The position numbers and the translations under genes are program-made. From contig JAQWOV010000020.1 of NCBI GenBank assembly GCA_029245675.1, positions 1-64,000 on the forward strand: 64,000 bases of DNA, written 5' to 3'. The notes under the pieces are model-generated. The model saw nothing but the letters and a program-made list of their open reading frames with translations, made no database searches and was not told the DNA's origin. Below are positions 17,092 through 25,851 of the stretch, piece by piece (positions within the stretch are counted from its first letter, which is position 1; the number at the start of each line of letters is the position of its first letter). This DNA comes from Acidimicrobiales bacterium (GTDB lineage: Bacteria; Actinomycetota; Acidimicrobiia; Acidimicrobiales; MedAcidi-G1).

Positions 17092-17547
17092 ATGAATTAT
17101 GAACACACTCAGGAGGTATCAGCGGTTAGAGATTTTCTATGGTTCTCTCTCTTTTTTCTCGGGCCTCTGATTCCAGGATACATATGGTGGAGGTTTCCAA
17201 TATTTGTCTTGATAATAATGGTTCCTTGCCTATTGCTCACCTTCTTCCTTTCTGTATTTCCAATTTCACAGTCAACCATTTCCTTAACGAATGAGAATTT
17301 AGAGTTCAGATTCCGTTATAGGTGGCCAAAGTTGGTAGTCGATCTATCAGACATTTATTCGGTTGAAGTAAAAGAAGTCTCGCTTTGGCGAGGGTGGGGG
17401 ATAAACACAGATTATGTAAGGGGAAGAAAACTTTGGCGGGTGAGAGAACGTCAATGTATTGAGATCCTGAAGAAAGACGGCAAACGGATCCTTTTAGGAA
17501 CAAATGATGCTCAGACTCTAAGTATGTTTCTGTTAAGGGCAGTTTGA
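17092..17547 (+). CDS. membrane-anchored protein with PH-like C-terminal region, unknown function
   Basis: A 151-residue protein with two hydrophobic segments at about 16-36 and 38-58, then a soluble region containing STISLTNENLEFRFRYRW and IYSVEVKEVSLWRGWG. The pattern of a membrane hairpin followed by strands with a W-rich loop resembles small bacterial PH-like proteins, but I am not certain. It converges on glpK with a 1-bp gap. Confidence 0.6.
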   Translation: MNYEHTQEVSAVRDFLWFSLFFLGPLIPGYIWWRFPIFVLIIMVPCLLLTFFLSVFPISQSTISLTNENLEFRFRYRWPKLVVDLSDIYSVEVKEVSLWRGWGINTDYVRGRKLWRVRERQCIEILKKDGKRILLGTNDAQTLSMFLLRAV

Positions 17548-17548
17548 G

Positions 17549-19015
17549 TTAATTCCAGTTTTTACTTCGCTGAACCGCTTTCATCCATCTTTCGTAGTTG
17601 CTATCAACTAGTGACTCTTCTGTAGACGGAAACGCCGTTCTTTCAGCTGACCATAGTTCAGCTAGATCTTCGGTCGATCCCCAAACTCCTTCTGTTAGCC
17701 CTGCAAGCCATGCTGCTCCAAGAGCTGTAGATTCAGCGGTGGCAGAGCGAGTGACCGGAATTTTTAATTGATCAGATTGGATGTCCATTAAAAGGTCCAT
17801 AGTAGAGGCTCCGCCGTCAATTCTTAGGTCATTCACGGGATGTCCCTGTGCGCGCATTGCATCAATTACATCACGGGTTTGAAATGACATGGATTCAACC
17901 ACAGATCGAGCAATTTCTCCGCGACCAGTCCCTCTTGTTAAGCCAATGATCATGCCGCTAGCCCTAGGATCCCACCAAGGACTACCTAAGCCGTTAAAAG
18001 CGGGAACAGTGTAGACGCCTCCATTACCTGGAACGCTGAGAGCAACTTCTTCGAGGTCAGAAGCCTGATCAATGATTTTGAGTCCATCTCTGAGCCATTG
18101 AACAGTTGAACCAGAAGAGAAAACTGAACCTTCTAAGGCGTAAACGCAAGGTTGGTCTAACAATTTCCACGCAATTGTAGTTAAAAGTCCTTCTACCGGA
18201 TCAGGGAGGACGTTCCCAAGGTTGGCTAATACAAAGCCACCGGTGCCGTAAGTGTTTTTAGCTTGCCCCGTAGTAAAACAAGCCTGACCGAAGAGAGCCG
18301 CCTGCTGATCTCCAGCAATACCGCTTATAGGTATTCCAGAATCCATAGGGCTCTCTGGTCCTGTTTCTCCAAATCTCCCTGCAGAACTCATTACCTCTGG
18401 TAATGAGTTGATAGGTACAGACAGAAGTCCACAGAGTTCTTCAGACCATTCTTCACGAGCAATATCAAAGAGCATGGTTCTGCTTGCATTTGAAGGATCA
18501 GTGGCGTGAACCTTACCGCCGGTCAATTTCCAAAGTATCCATGAATCAACCGTTCCTAGACGCAAGTCAGAGTTATTCTTGACCCCTCCTTCGTTTAGAA
18601 GCCATGAGTATTTTGTTCCAGAAAAATACGGGTCTAATACAAGTCCTGTAGTTCTGCGAACAAGCTCTAAGTGATTGTTTTCAATAAGATCTTCACAATG
18701 GGCAATTGTGCGATTATCTTGCCAAACAATTGCTTTATGAAGAGGCTGTCCAGTTGATGCATCCCAAGCCACAACTGTTTCACGTTGATTTGTGATGCCG
18801 ATACCAATAATAGGTTCAGTGATTTTTGAACATACGTCGTGCAGAGTTTCTGATACAGCAGCCCATATTTCTTCGGCATCATGTTCAACCCATCCAGGGC
18901 GAGGAAAATATTGGGTTAACTCGCGTTGGGAGATATCTACTATCGAACTGCTCTCATCTATGACCAGACTTCTAACACTCGTAGTTCCTGCATCAATGGC
19001 TATTAAGTAAGACAT
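17549..19015 (-). CDS. glpK: glycerol kinase
   Basis: The enzyme phosphorylates glycerol to sn-glycerol 3-phosphate. The 488-residue protein starts with the ATPase loop DAGTTSVRSLVID, has GITNQRETVVAWD, the glycerol-binding WQDNRT, the KNTYGTGGFVLAN adenosine-binding segment and RIDGGAST near the C-terminus. All are conserved features of FGGY-family glycerol kinases. It lies 22 bp downstream of the lipoprotein gene on the same strand, so it is probably at the end of the mtrA-mtrB-lpqB transcription unit. No glpF or glpD is nearby. Confidence 0.93.
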   Translation of the reverse strand: MSYLIAIDAGTTSVRSLVIDESSSIVDISQRELTQYFPRPGWVEHDAEEIWAAVSETLHDVCSKITEPIIGIGITNQRETVVAWDASTGQPLHKAIVWQDNRTIAHCEDLIENNHLELVRRTTGLVLDPYFSGTKYSWLLNEGGVKNNSDLRLGTVDSWILWKLTGGKVHATDPSNASRTMLFDIAREEWSEELCGLLSVPINSLPEVMSSAGRFGETGPESPMDSGIPISGIAGDQQAALFGQACFTTGQAKNTYGTGGFVLANLGNVLPDPVEGLLTTIAWKLLDQPCVYALEGSVFSSGSTVQWLRDGLKIIDQASDLEEVALSVPGNGGVYTVPAFNGLGSPWWDPRASGMIIGLTRGTGRGEIARSVVESMSFQTRDVIDAMRAQGHPVNDLRIDGGASTMDLLMDIQSDQLKIPVTRSATAESTALGAAWLAGLTEGVWGSTEDLAELWSAERTAFPSTEESLVDSNYERWMKAVQRSKNWN

Positions 19016-19037
19016 ATAAAGAGTATTACCAATGTCT

Positions 19038-19679
19038 TCAAGATTTTAGTGGCAACAGCGGATCTTGCATGTAGGTCAGGTAGTTAGAGCAGCGAACAGC
19101 TTCTCCATCAGCAGGAGGTTCACCATCACTTACTGGGGCATTCACAGCAGTAGTTTGATCATCACGTCGAAGTAGTACTAACACTTGCTCTATTTCGATT
19201 CCCTTTAACAATTCGGTTGAGGTGCAAACTAACATTGCAAAAGCTAACTGATTACTGGCTGAATCATCAGTTGGAAATCCGTCCAGAGTGTCTAGATACA
19301 CCAGGAGAGTGGAGCCTTCAAGTGTGGTGCCAACTAAGGTGCTTCCTTCGGCGAAAGGTGACACTAATCCTCGTTCTTGTTCGTCTGCAGTAGGTCCATT
19401 TAGGATTTGTTCAAGAATGGGCTTTACTGAGCCATCAGGTTCGATCTCTCGTTCGACTGTTTCAAGCAGCATTGTTCCTTCTTCGGAATCTTTTGCGAGA
19501 AATATTTGGACTGTTTCAAGAATGGATGGCGCCTCTGTAGTAGTGATTGCTCCCTCAATCAAAGTATCTGGTAGCTCTGCAGAGAGGCTTCGAGGCTTAT
19601 CTTCTAACGCTATTCCGCAGGATGAAATCACAGAAATACAAAGAAAGAGAGAGATTAAGAAAAGGAGTTTCTTTATCAT
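19038..19679 (-). CDS. lpqB: GerMN-domain lipoprotein, short LpqB-like
   Basis: A 213-residue exported protein. The signal peptide ends in ISSC (C21 lipidated). Residues 55-170 form one GerMN domain: VQIFLAKDSEEGTML, then ILEQILNGPTADEQERGL, STLVGTTLEGSTLLVYLD and SNQLAFAMLVCTSTEL. In mycobacteria, MtrA and MtrB are followed by LpqB, a lipoprotein of nearly 600 residues with a GerMN domain and a beta-propeller, which modulates MtrB. Position and domain indicate the same role here, but the propeller is missing. The ATG overlaps the stop of the kinase gene (ATGA). Symbol by context. Confidence 0.75.
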   Translation of the reverse strand: MIKKLLFLISLFLCISVISSCGIALEDKPRSLSAELPDTLIEGAITTTEAPSILETVQIFLAKDSEEGTMLLETVEREIEPDGSVKPILEQILNGPTADEQERGLVSPFAEGSTLVGTTLEGSTLLVYLDTLDGFPTDDSASNQLAFAMLVCTSTELLKGIEIEQVLVLLRRDDQTTAVNAPVSDGEPPADGEAVRCSNYLTYMQDPLLPLKS

Positions 19680-21091
19680 TGGTCTAGTTCTCCTTCGGCT
19701 GTCATAGGAAGTTCAATAATGAAACGAGCTCCTGATTTTCCATCGCTTCGGTCTTCAACCCAAACTTGACCACCATGTAAACGTACGTCTTCACGTACCA
19801 TACTGAGCCCGAGTCCGCTGCCAGTATCATCTCCACGCTGACCCGCAGAAGCACCACGTGAAAAACGATCAAAAATTTTAGAACGCTCAGTAGTTGGAAC
19901 ACCGGGTCCTTCATCTTCGATAGCGATTCGGACCAATTGGTCTTCTGTGGATATAGACACAGAAGTAATGCCGCCTCCATAGTGGATGCCATTTGTTAAA
20001 AGGTTTGAAAGGGCTCGTCCTAAACGTCGTTTATCTCCGTTTACATGCAAATCAGAGACAGGTGTTAGTTCGTTGAGGATAGATGGATCAAGATGATGTG
20101 TTCTTAGCGCTGCGGATACAAGTGAATGAACTTTTATTGAAGAGTTTTCAAGAGCGGCAACACCCCCGTCGAACCTAGAGATTTCTAGTAGATCTTCTAC
20201 AAGCCTGCTAAAACGAGCAAGATCTATAGAGAGTAGATCTAGTGCCGTGCGTGACCGTTCAGATAATTCATTACGGCGAGCCTCTAATACTGCAACGCTT
20301 GAAGTGAGGGTGGTGAGTGGACTTCGTAGCTCGTGACTCACATCAGAAGCGAAACGGGCATCACGTCGGATCCGATCTTCAAGAGCTTCCACCATTTCAT
20401 TAAATGATTCTGTTAATACATCAAGGTCGGGATCATTTTGGTCATCTAGACGGGTATCAAGTTTTCCACCAGCGATTGCTGCTGCTGCTTCTCCAACTCT
20501 TCTCAACGGGCGGAGAGTTCTTCGGCTAGCCCACAAACCAATTAAGGCTCCTAAGAATGTGGTGAAGCCAGCTGCTCCACCAACGATTATTTGAAGTGTA
20601 TTTAAGGTGTCATCGACGTCACTTAGATCTACAACTTCGAAATAATCTGCATCAAACGCCACTAGTGGGATGCCGATTGTTAAGTATGGCCTTTCATCAA
20701 TAGAGGAACGTATTTGGCCAGGAGATCCGTCCGTGATTTTAGAAACCAAGGAGGTAGGAAGGTCAGCAACTCCGATTTCTGGACCTGGAAGCCAACTTGA
20801 GTTGAGCCTAACAATCGTCTGTGCTCCCTCAATTCGAGTTAAAGAGTCAACAATTCCGGGCACATCTTCAATGGTTGATTCTGGGGTTAGCTGGTTACTA
20901 AGGCGACTTGCGTTGTTGACTGCAATTGCAGCCGCGGAAGCTTCGCGATCATCAACGAGCTGTTGGCGGGCAAAAGTTAGAGTCACAGCAGCAAGAAGAA
21001 GAGAAATGGCTAATCCACCTACTGCGTACGAGAAAAGTATCCGTGTTTGCAGGCCGAAAGTGAAGACTCGCGGAGATTGTTTTTTACTCAT
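19676..21091 (-). CDS. mtrB: sensor histidine kinase, MtrB-like
   Basis: A 471-residue membrane kinase. Membrane segments lie at about residues 17-41 and 166-188, flanking an extracytoplasmic sensor region. A HAMP domain follows (about 189-241), then the HisKA motif DVSHELRSPLTTL with H253, and an HATPase domain with N box, DEGPGVP and GSGLGLSMV. The order response regulator / kinase / GerMN lipoprotein matches mtrA-mtrB-lpqB of actinobacteria, which coordinates cell wall growth and division. At 471 residues it is shorter than mycobacterial MtrB. The assignment to MtrB rests on this context. Confidence 0.82.
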   Translation of the reverse strand: MSKKQSPRVFTFGLQTRILFSYAVGGLAISLLLAAVTLTFARQQLVDDREASAAAIAVNNASRLSNQLTPESTIEDVPGIVDSLTRIEGAQTIVRLNSSWLPGPEIGVADLPTSLVSKITDGSPGQIRSSIDERPYLTIGIPLVAFDADYFEVVDLSDVDDTLNTLQIIVGGAAGFTTFLGALIGLWASRRTLRPLRRVGEAAAAIAGGKLDTRLDDQNDPDLDVLTESFNEMVEALEDRIRRDARFASDVSHELRSPLTTLTSSVAVLEARRNELSERSRTALDLLSIDLARFSRLVEDLLEISRFDGGVAALENSSIKVHSLVSAALRTHHLDPSILNELTPVSDLHVNGDKRRLGRALSNLLTNGIHYGGGITSVSISTEDQLVRIAIEDEGPGVPTTERSKIFDRFSRGASAGQRGDDTGSGLGLSMVREDVRLHGGQVWVEDRSDGKSGARFIIELPMTAEGELDQ

Positions 21092-21103
21092 TCCAAGTGG
21101 CCG

Positions 21104-21796
21104 TTATTCAGGTTGCAATTTATAGCCCATGCCTCTCATGGTGATTATGTATTGAGGCTTAGCTGGGTCGATTTCTACTTTGGTGCGAAGTCGTCTGACA
21201 TGAACGTCAACTAGTCGCCCATCACCGAAATAGTCGTAATCCCAAACACGTTGAAGGAGATCTTCTCGACTTAGGACTCGGCCTGGATTGCTGGCTAACT
21301 CAACGAGGAGGCGAAATTCTGTACGCGTTAGATGTATTTCGCGTTCGTCGACCAGTACGACCCCTTCTTCAGGGATTACCACAAGTCCCTTTATCTGAAT
21401 GCGGCTTGTTCCACTATCGCTTGATCTTGCACGTCTAAGCAAGGCTCGAATACGAGCTGAGAGTTCCTTAGGGGCGAAAGGTTTAGTTAGGTAGTCATCG
21501 GCGCCAGCTTCTAAACCGGCTACTACGTCGTGTGTATCATTTCTAGCTGTAACCATAATAATTGGAACGTCACTAGTTCTTCTGATGCTTCGGCAAACTT
21601 CAAATCCATCTATACCTGGAAGCATGATGTCTATTAGAACCACATCCGTTGGGTTGCGGGTAAAAGAGACGAGCGCTTCTTCCCCTGTGGATGCTTCGTC
21701 TACACCCCAGCCTTCTTCTTCTAAAGCTAAACGGACAGAGGTTCTAATCCGTTCGTCGTCTTCGACAGTAAGTATTTGAGTTTCTGAAACTGACAT
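21104..21796 (-). CDS. mtrA: OmpR-family response regulator, MtrA-like
   Basis: A 230-residue regulator: a receiver domain with D56 as phosphoacceptor (VVLIDIMLPGIDG), the acidic pair at ILTVEDDE and K105 in YLTKPFAPKEL, then a winged-helix domain ending DGRLVDVHVRRLRTKVEIDP. That recognition region is close to MtrA (RLVNVHVQRLRAKVE). It is phosphorylated by the kinase encoded 12 bp downstream. AAAGG lies just before the ATG. The upstream neighbour is an inositol-phosphatase-like gene 33 bp away on the same strand. Confidence 0.85.
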   Translation of the reverse strand: MSVSETQILTVEDDERIRTSVRLALEEEGWGVDEASTGEEALVSFTRNPTDVVLIDIMLPGIDGFEVCRSIRRTSDVPIIMVTARNDTHDVVAGLEAGADDYLTKPFAPKELSARIRALLRRARSSDSGTSRIQIKGLVVIPEEGVVLVDEREIHLTRTEFRLLVELASNPGRVLSREDLLQRVWDYDYFGDGRLVDVHVRRLRTKVEIDPAKPQYIITMRGMGYKLQPE

Positions 21797-21829
21797 TGCC
21801 TTTACCTGGAATGAGTTGTATCAAACAGT

Positions 21830-22621
21830 TTAGACCTCATCTGCTCTCAAAGTCTGCAGTAGGTCAAGAAGACGGGTATGAATGGTAGGAGAAGCGGCAA
21901 TAACGAAATCTCCAGAAGGGAAATTTCCCTCTAAGTCTGACACTTTTCCTCCTGCTTCTTGAACAATTATGAGACCAGCGGCTATATCCCAAATATTGAG
22001 TCCGTATTCAAAATATGCATCAACTTTTCCGCTTGCCACACAAGTCAGGTCATTGGCGGCACTCCCAGAACGCCTCATATCTCTTACCTTTGGGAGTATC
22101 TCTGCGAGTACTTTTCCTTGGTTTTCTCTTTTTTCTGGAAGGTAGCTGAATCCTGTAGAAAGCAAGGTTTCTGAAAGGTCTATAGGGGAATTGACGGCTA
22201 TTGGAGATCCATTACAGGTAGCACCTTCGTTAAGAGCAGCAGCATATTCCTCTTGAGCGAAGGGATTTATGATGACTCCGGCAACAATTTTCTCATCAAC
22301 TGCTACACCTATAGAAACTGTGTATCCGGGGAGCCCATAGAAAAAATTTGTTGTTCCATCAATGGGGTCAATGATCCATTTCACCCCAGACGTTCCCGTT
22401 ATGGTCGTTCCTTCTTCGCCGAGTATTTCGTCCTTGGGTCTTTTTGTTGTGATGAAATCTGTGATTTTCTTTTCCGACCATCTATCAGTGTCTGTGACTA
22501 AGTCAGTTGGGGAACTCTTAGTGTCGCGTTCTTTTATTTGGCCGGCTCGTAATTTGATTTCAGAAGAGACTAATCGTCCCGCCTCTAGGGCGAGGTCTCG
22601 AAACTCTGCTGCTTCGTTCAT
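21830..22621 (-). CDS. inositol monophosphatase family protein
   Basis: A 263-residue metal-dependent phosphatase. The active-site signatures are present: GEEGT for the first metal ligand, WIIDPIDGTTNFFYGLP, and NIWDIAAGLIIVQEAGG near the C-terminus. Family members hydrolyse inositol-1-phosphate, fructose-1,6-bisphosphate, histidinol phosphate or PAP. A PIM-type lipid pathway elsewhere in the window makes inositol phosphate a reasonable guess. A histidinol-phosphatase role is also worth keeping open, because the his cluster at 56-61 kb contains no histidinol-phosphate phosphatase. The gene abuts the one upstream with no gap. Confidence 0.83.
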   Translation of the reverse strand: MNEAAEFRDLALEAGRLVSSEIKLRAGQIKERDTKSSPTDLVTDTDRWSEKKITDFITTKRPKDEILGEEGTTITGTSGVKWIIDPIDGTTNFFYGLPGYTVSIGVAVDEKIVAGVIINPFAQEEYAAALNEGATCNGSPIAVNSPIDLSETLLSTGFSYLPEKRENQGKVLAEILPKVRDMRRSGSAANDLTCVASGKVDAYFEYGLNIWDIAAGLIIVQEAGGKVSDLEGNFPSGDFVIAASPTIHTRLLDLLQTLRADEV

Positions 22622-22933
22622 TTAGGATTCTTCAACTGGGTATCGATCTCGAAGTAATTTTTGTTGCTCGTTGGTTTTCCATTCTGTCATTGCACGCAAG
22701 GTCAGTACGCACACGATCCCGACACCTCCAGCGGCTAGTCCCGCACCAGCTAGACCAACACTTCCAGAAAGCGTTACGCAATCTCCAGAGCATTGAAGAT
22801 TGGTAACCGTATATCCGACTAGTCCACCACAGGCACCTGCTATCAAGATTGCTATAAATGAAAGTATTCGAGCGGAGCGAGAAGGCGCAGCGGACCTCAG
22901 TGGGCTTAACCGACTCTTTTTTGAAGATTCCAT
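22622..22933 (-). CDS. small membrane protein of unknown function
   Basis: A 103-residue protein with two hydrophobic segments at about 24-44 (ILSFIAILIAGACGGLVGY) and 58-80, a basic N-terminus and a basic C-terminal tail. Two cysteines (C49 and C53 region, LQCSGDCVTL) lie between the segments and would face outside if both ends are cytoplasmic. No family recognised. It abuts the inositol-phosphatase-like gene and is probably the first gene of that minus-strand unit. Confidence 0.6.
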   Translation of the reverse strand: MESSKKSRLSPLRSAAPSRSARILSFIAILIAGACGGLVGYTVTNLQCSGDCVTLSGSVGLAGAGLAAGGVGIVCVLTLRAMTEWKTNEQQKLLRDRYPVEES

Positions 22934-22985
22934 ATTTTAAGAGACTACCGTCGCCTAAAGGGGGAGAAGGTGCAAGAATAGATAA

Positions 22986-23522
22986 ATGAGTAAACCTAAG
23001 GAAAGGTATGTCGTTTGGGGTGTATTGGAAGACCCTAAGACTCAACGGATTTTAGTTGTAGCGAATCGACGACGGGGAGACAAAGTCAATTGGAGTTTAC
23101 CTGGCGGTCTTGTAGACAGAGGAGAATCTTACAGAGAGGCTTTAACTCGAGAGTTCAAAGAAGAAACCGGCTTACTTGTAGATGAAGATGATTGGTCCCG
23201 TCTCTATACCACCCGATTTAAACAGCGAAATCGGGCTAGCGATAAGAGGGATGTAAATTCTAATTTCGAAGTTTATTTTGGCACTAAATGGTCAGGAACT
23301 CTTGATTTCAGTAGCGACCCCGACCGAATTGTTGAGCACGGTCTTTTTGCTAAGAGATACCTTGTTCACAACCTTCTAAGAAGGAACACCGAGGCGGTGT
23401 ATGAGCCGTTAAGTGAATGGTTAGAAAGGCCTTGGCGGGGCGAAACTAAACATTTTCGTTATCGGGTTGAAGGCTATGGTTCAAAACGAAAAGTAACACA
23501 TGAGCAAAGTTGGCATGAGTAA
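22986..23522 (+). CDS. Nudix hydrolase
   Basis: A 178-residue protein with a full Nudix box, GGLVDRGESYREALTREF followed by KEETGL, meeting GX5EX7REUXEEXGU. These enzymes hydrolyse nucleoside diphosphates linked to another group, with Mg. The substrate is unknown; sanitation of oxidised nucleotides is possible given the overlapping DNA polymerase IV gene downstream. The C-terminal 40 residues are basic and lie outside the core fold. The ORF ends inside the start of dinB. Confidence 0.85.
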   Translation: MSKPKERYVVWGVLEDPKTQRILVVANRRRGDKVNWSLPGGLVDRGESYREALTREFKEETGLLVDEDDWSRLYTTRFKQRNRASDKRDVNSNFEVYFGTKWSGTLDFSSDPDRIVEHGLFAKRYLVHNLLRRNTEAVYEPLSEWLERPWRGETKHFRYRVEGYGSKRKVTHEQSWHE

Positions 23523-24762
23523 GGGGTCTTCCATTCTTCATGTGGATATGAACGCTTTTTTCGCAGCTGTTGAAGTTGTACAGAATCCCGAACTCAGAGG
23601 CAAGCCTGTTGTAGTAGGAGGGACTGGTAGAAGAGGGGTAGTAGCTGCAGCTTCTTATGAGGCCCGAATATACGGCATTCGTTCAGCGATGCCCTCCCAC
23701 GAAGCACAACGCCTTTGCCCTCATCTGATTTCCTTACCGGGGAATTATGGATTGTACGAAGAGGTGAGTCGTCGAGTAATGCAGATATTTAAGGATTACA
23801 CCCCATTGGTGGAACCGTTGTCCTTAGATGAAGCTTTTCTTGACGTATCGGGAAGCAAACGACTATTAGGCAACCCTTTAGATTTAGCTAAACAAATTCG
23901 AGAAAGAGTTTTTGAAGCTGAACATCTCATGTGCTCTGTCGGTATCGCACCTAATAAATTCTTAGCAAAGTTGGCTAGTGATGAGGCAAAACCACAGATT
24001 TTAGGCAAAGAGACCAAAATAGGGTCAGGTATTTGTTTAGTAACTGAAGAAAATACTGAAGATTTCCTATTCCCCTTGCCAGTTGGCGCAATATGGGGAG
24101 TGGGGCCACAAACTAGAAAACGTTTAACTCGACTTGGAGTAAAAACTGTCGGAGATCTAACAAAGATACCTGTGACAACTCTGACTACAGCTTTAGGGCA
24201 AGCCGCCGGGACGCAACTGTGGAGACTATGCAGGGGAATAGACGAAAGAATTGTTACGCCGAACCAAAAATCAAAATCCATAGGGCATGAAGAAACGTTT
24301 TCTCAGGATCGTCACGGTTTATCTGAATTAAATAAAGAACTTTCTCGAATAGTTGATGCAGTAGCGGGGCGTTTAAGAAAATCCGAAAAATTGGGAAAAA
24401 CTATAAATGTCAAATTGCGTTCTCCAGATTTCGTTACTACAAGCAGATCTCAAACTCTTTTAAACGCAACAAATACGAGTGCAGAGATATTAGCTATAGC
24501 GCGAGCTCTTCTAAAAAAAATGGATATTGCCGAAGGGGTGAGATTATTGGGGGTTTCAGTGAGTAATTTGCAGGATTCTGAAGTACGTCAACTTCAGTTA
24601 GGAGAAGATGATTACTCCATGCAAAGAGACGTAGATGAGGCAGTTGATGAAATCCGTGAACGTTTTGGAGGTGATGCCATTGGGCCGGGTTCTGCGGTTG
24701 GTCCAGAAGGGATCAAAGCAAAGAGAAAAGGAACTCAGCAGTGGGGGCCACAAGAAAATTAA
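23500..24762 (+). CDS. dinB: DNA polymerase IV (Y-family)
   Basis: A 420-residue translesion polymerase. It has the first catalytic aspartate in LHVDMNAFFAAVE, the YEARIYGIRSAMP fingers motif, the catalytic pair in LSLDEAFLDVS, and a helix-hairpin-helix region (IWGVGPQTRKRLTRLGV), then the little-finger domain. Near the end RQLQLGED could be a weak beta-clamp contact. An in-frame ATG at 23515 (MSKGSSILHVDM) is an equally likely start; either overlaps the Nudix gene. Tight coupling of a Nudix gene with dinB suggests a joint role in damage tolerance, though this is inference. Confidence 0.92.
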   Translation: MSKVGMSKGSSILHVDMNAFFAAVEVVQNPELRGKPVVVGGTGRRGVVAAASYEARIYGIRSAMPSHEAQRLCPHLISLPGNYGLYEEVSRRVMQIFKDYTPLVEPLSLDEAFLDVSGSKRLLGNPLDLAKQIRERVFEAEHLMCSVGIAPNKFLAKLASDEAKPQILGKETKIGSGICLVTEENTEDFLFPLPVGAIWGVGPQTRKRLTRLGVKTVGDLTKIPVTTLTTALGQAAGTQLWRLCRGIDERIVTPNQKSKSIGHEETFSQDRHGLSELNKELSRIVDAVAGRLRKSEKLGKTINVKLRSPDFVTTSRSQTLLNATNTSAEILAIARALLKKMDIAEGVRLLGVSVSNLQDSEVRQLQLGEDDYSMQRDVDEAVDEIRERFGGDAIGPGSAVGPEGIKAKRKGTQQWGPQEN

Positions 24763-24838
24763 ATAGAATAGGTAAGTTGTAGGTCTACTCTGATTATGTA
24801 ATGCTAAAAGTGTAGGTGCATGAAACTAAAGGATTGAA

Positions 24839-25225
24839 ATGCCGCTTTCAGAAGACGAAGAAAGAATTCTTAACGAAATAGAGGATCAACTTTATGAAAG
24901 TGATCCGGCGTTAGCACGCGAAGTTTCCGAAACTACGGTTTACACTCATCCGCTTAGGGTTCTGAAATGGTCTATTGCTGGGTTCATAGCTGCGGCAGTA
25001 GTTATGGTTCTGACTCTTTCTACGTCGTACATTCTTTCTTTTATAGGGTTTTTAGGAATGCTTGGATCTGCTTTGAGTCTTGAACGTAATGTTCGCCACT
25101 TAGGGAGAACTGGCATACAGCAGGCAGCGCAGTCAGGTAAAGGTTCTGCTTTTCGTCAGTCGTTCGGAAGCACTACAGCCAAGATGCGTGAAAGGTTTCA
25201 ACGAGGAGAACAAGGAAGACCATAA
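24839..25225 (+). CDS. DUF3040 family membrane protein
   Basis: A 128-residue protein starting MPLSEDEERILNEIEDQL, the hallmark opening of the actinobacterial DUF3040 family, followed by two membrane segments at about 44-62 and 65-85 and a basic C-terminal tail. Its function is unknown. In mycobacteria a DUF3040 gene lies just upstream of mraZ, and the same order is seen here. AAAGGA lies about 8 nt before the ATG. Confidence 0.8.
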   Translation: MPLSEDEERILNEIEDQLYESDPALAREVSETTVYTHPLRVLKWSIAGFIAAAVVMVLTLSTSYILSFIGFLGMLGSALSLERNVRHLGRTGIQQAAQSGKGSAFRQSFGSTTAKMRERFQRGEQGRP

Positions 25226-25321
25226 TGTTCTTCTGTCAGTCATGAATACGATTTATGGCTTAGAAAAATTGCTGAAGCGGAATGTCAACACTCGAGATAG
25301 ATAGACAAGAGTATTCGTTGT

Positions 25322-25579
25322 ATGAGATTTAAACTCTTGATTAAAGTAGCGGGACTTCTTTCTGTTAGGCCAGGGTTATGGGCCACGGCGTTCAGACAGT
25401 TATTTAGATTGGCTGAATCAGGTTGGTGGAAAAGACTTCCGTTTCTTCCCATTCCGAATCAAGAATTGATTGAATTTCGAAGCAAGACTCAATATGGGTC
25501 TCTTGAAACAGAAATAGAAGCAGTTGATGTGCTTGCTTGGTTGGTCTGGTCGAAAGAGTTTCAGCAGTTAAAAAATTAG
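25322..25579 (+). CDS. small hypothetical protein upstream of mraZ
   Basis: An 85-residue protein with a basic, amphipathic N-terminal half (KVAGLLSVRPGLWATAF) and an acidic C-terminal half (LETEIEAVDVLAWLVW). Codon use resembles its neighbours. I do not recognise a family. No clear Shine-Dalgarno is visible; the ATG at 25322 is the first start in frame. Confidence 0.55.
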   Translation: MRFKLLIKVAGLLSVRPGLWATAFRQLFRLAESGWWKRLPFLPIPNQELIEFRSKTQYGSLETEIEAVDVLAWLVWSKEFQQLKN

Positions 25580-25610
25580 CATTTCTCTTACAACGAAGTT
25601 CCAGTCATTA

Positions 25611-25641
25611 GGTCGGATGTTACTTATCTAGCGACCGTTTT
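25611..25641 (+). terminator. possible terminator before the dcw cluster
   Basis: GGTCG (25611-25615) pairs with CGACC (25632-25636), extended by GAT/ATC inside with a 3-nt bulge, and is followed by GTTTTTG. It lies 31 bp after the small hypothetical gene and before the mraZ promoter, a sensible place for a transcript end. The stem is short. Confidence 0.35.
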
Positions 25642-25737
25642 TGAATTGGCAGTTAGCCGCATTACTTCAGGACAACAAAAACTGTCTCTACCTCAAGACC
25701 CTTTTCCGCATATTTTCTTCTATTTTCCCACATCTAT

Positions 25738-25767
25738 TTGCAAAAGTGGGTAGTTAATGCATAAAAT
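25738..25767 (+). promoter_or_regulatory. probable promoter of the dcw cluster (mraZ)
   Basis: TTGCAA at 25738-25743 and TAAAAT at 25762-25767 are separated by 18 bp, a good housekeeping-sigma promoter. Transcription would start near 25775, leaving a leader of about 75 nt with a small hairpin (CTGGTG 25804-25809 with CACCAG 25820-25825). CCCAC at 25727-25731 and GTGGG at 25746-25750 flank the -35 as a loose inverted repeat, but the tandem TGGG boxes known for MraZ are not evident. Confidence 0.55.
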
Positions 25768-25851
25768 GGAGAGATATGGTGTAAAAGGGAGAGAAAATCT
25801 CTACTGGTGAATTAGTGTCCACCAGGTATAGATCCGGGAAAGGGAACAGTC

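Noticed and set aside
25720-25760. MraZ-type tandem TGGG boxes upstream of mraZ
   Set aside because: Only one GTGGG on each strand is present, as an inverted pair around the -35, not the regularly spaced direct repeats MraZ needs.
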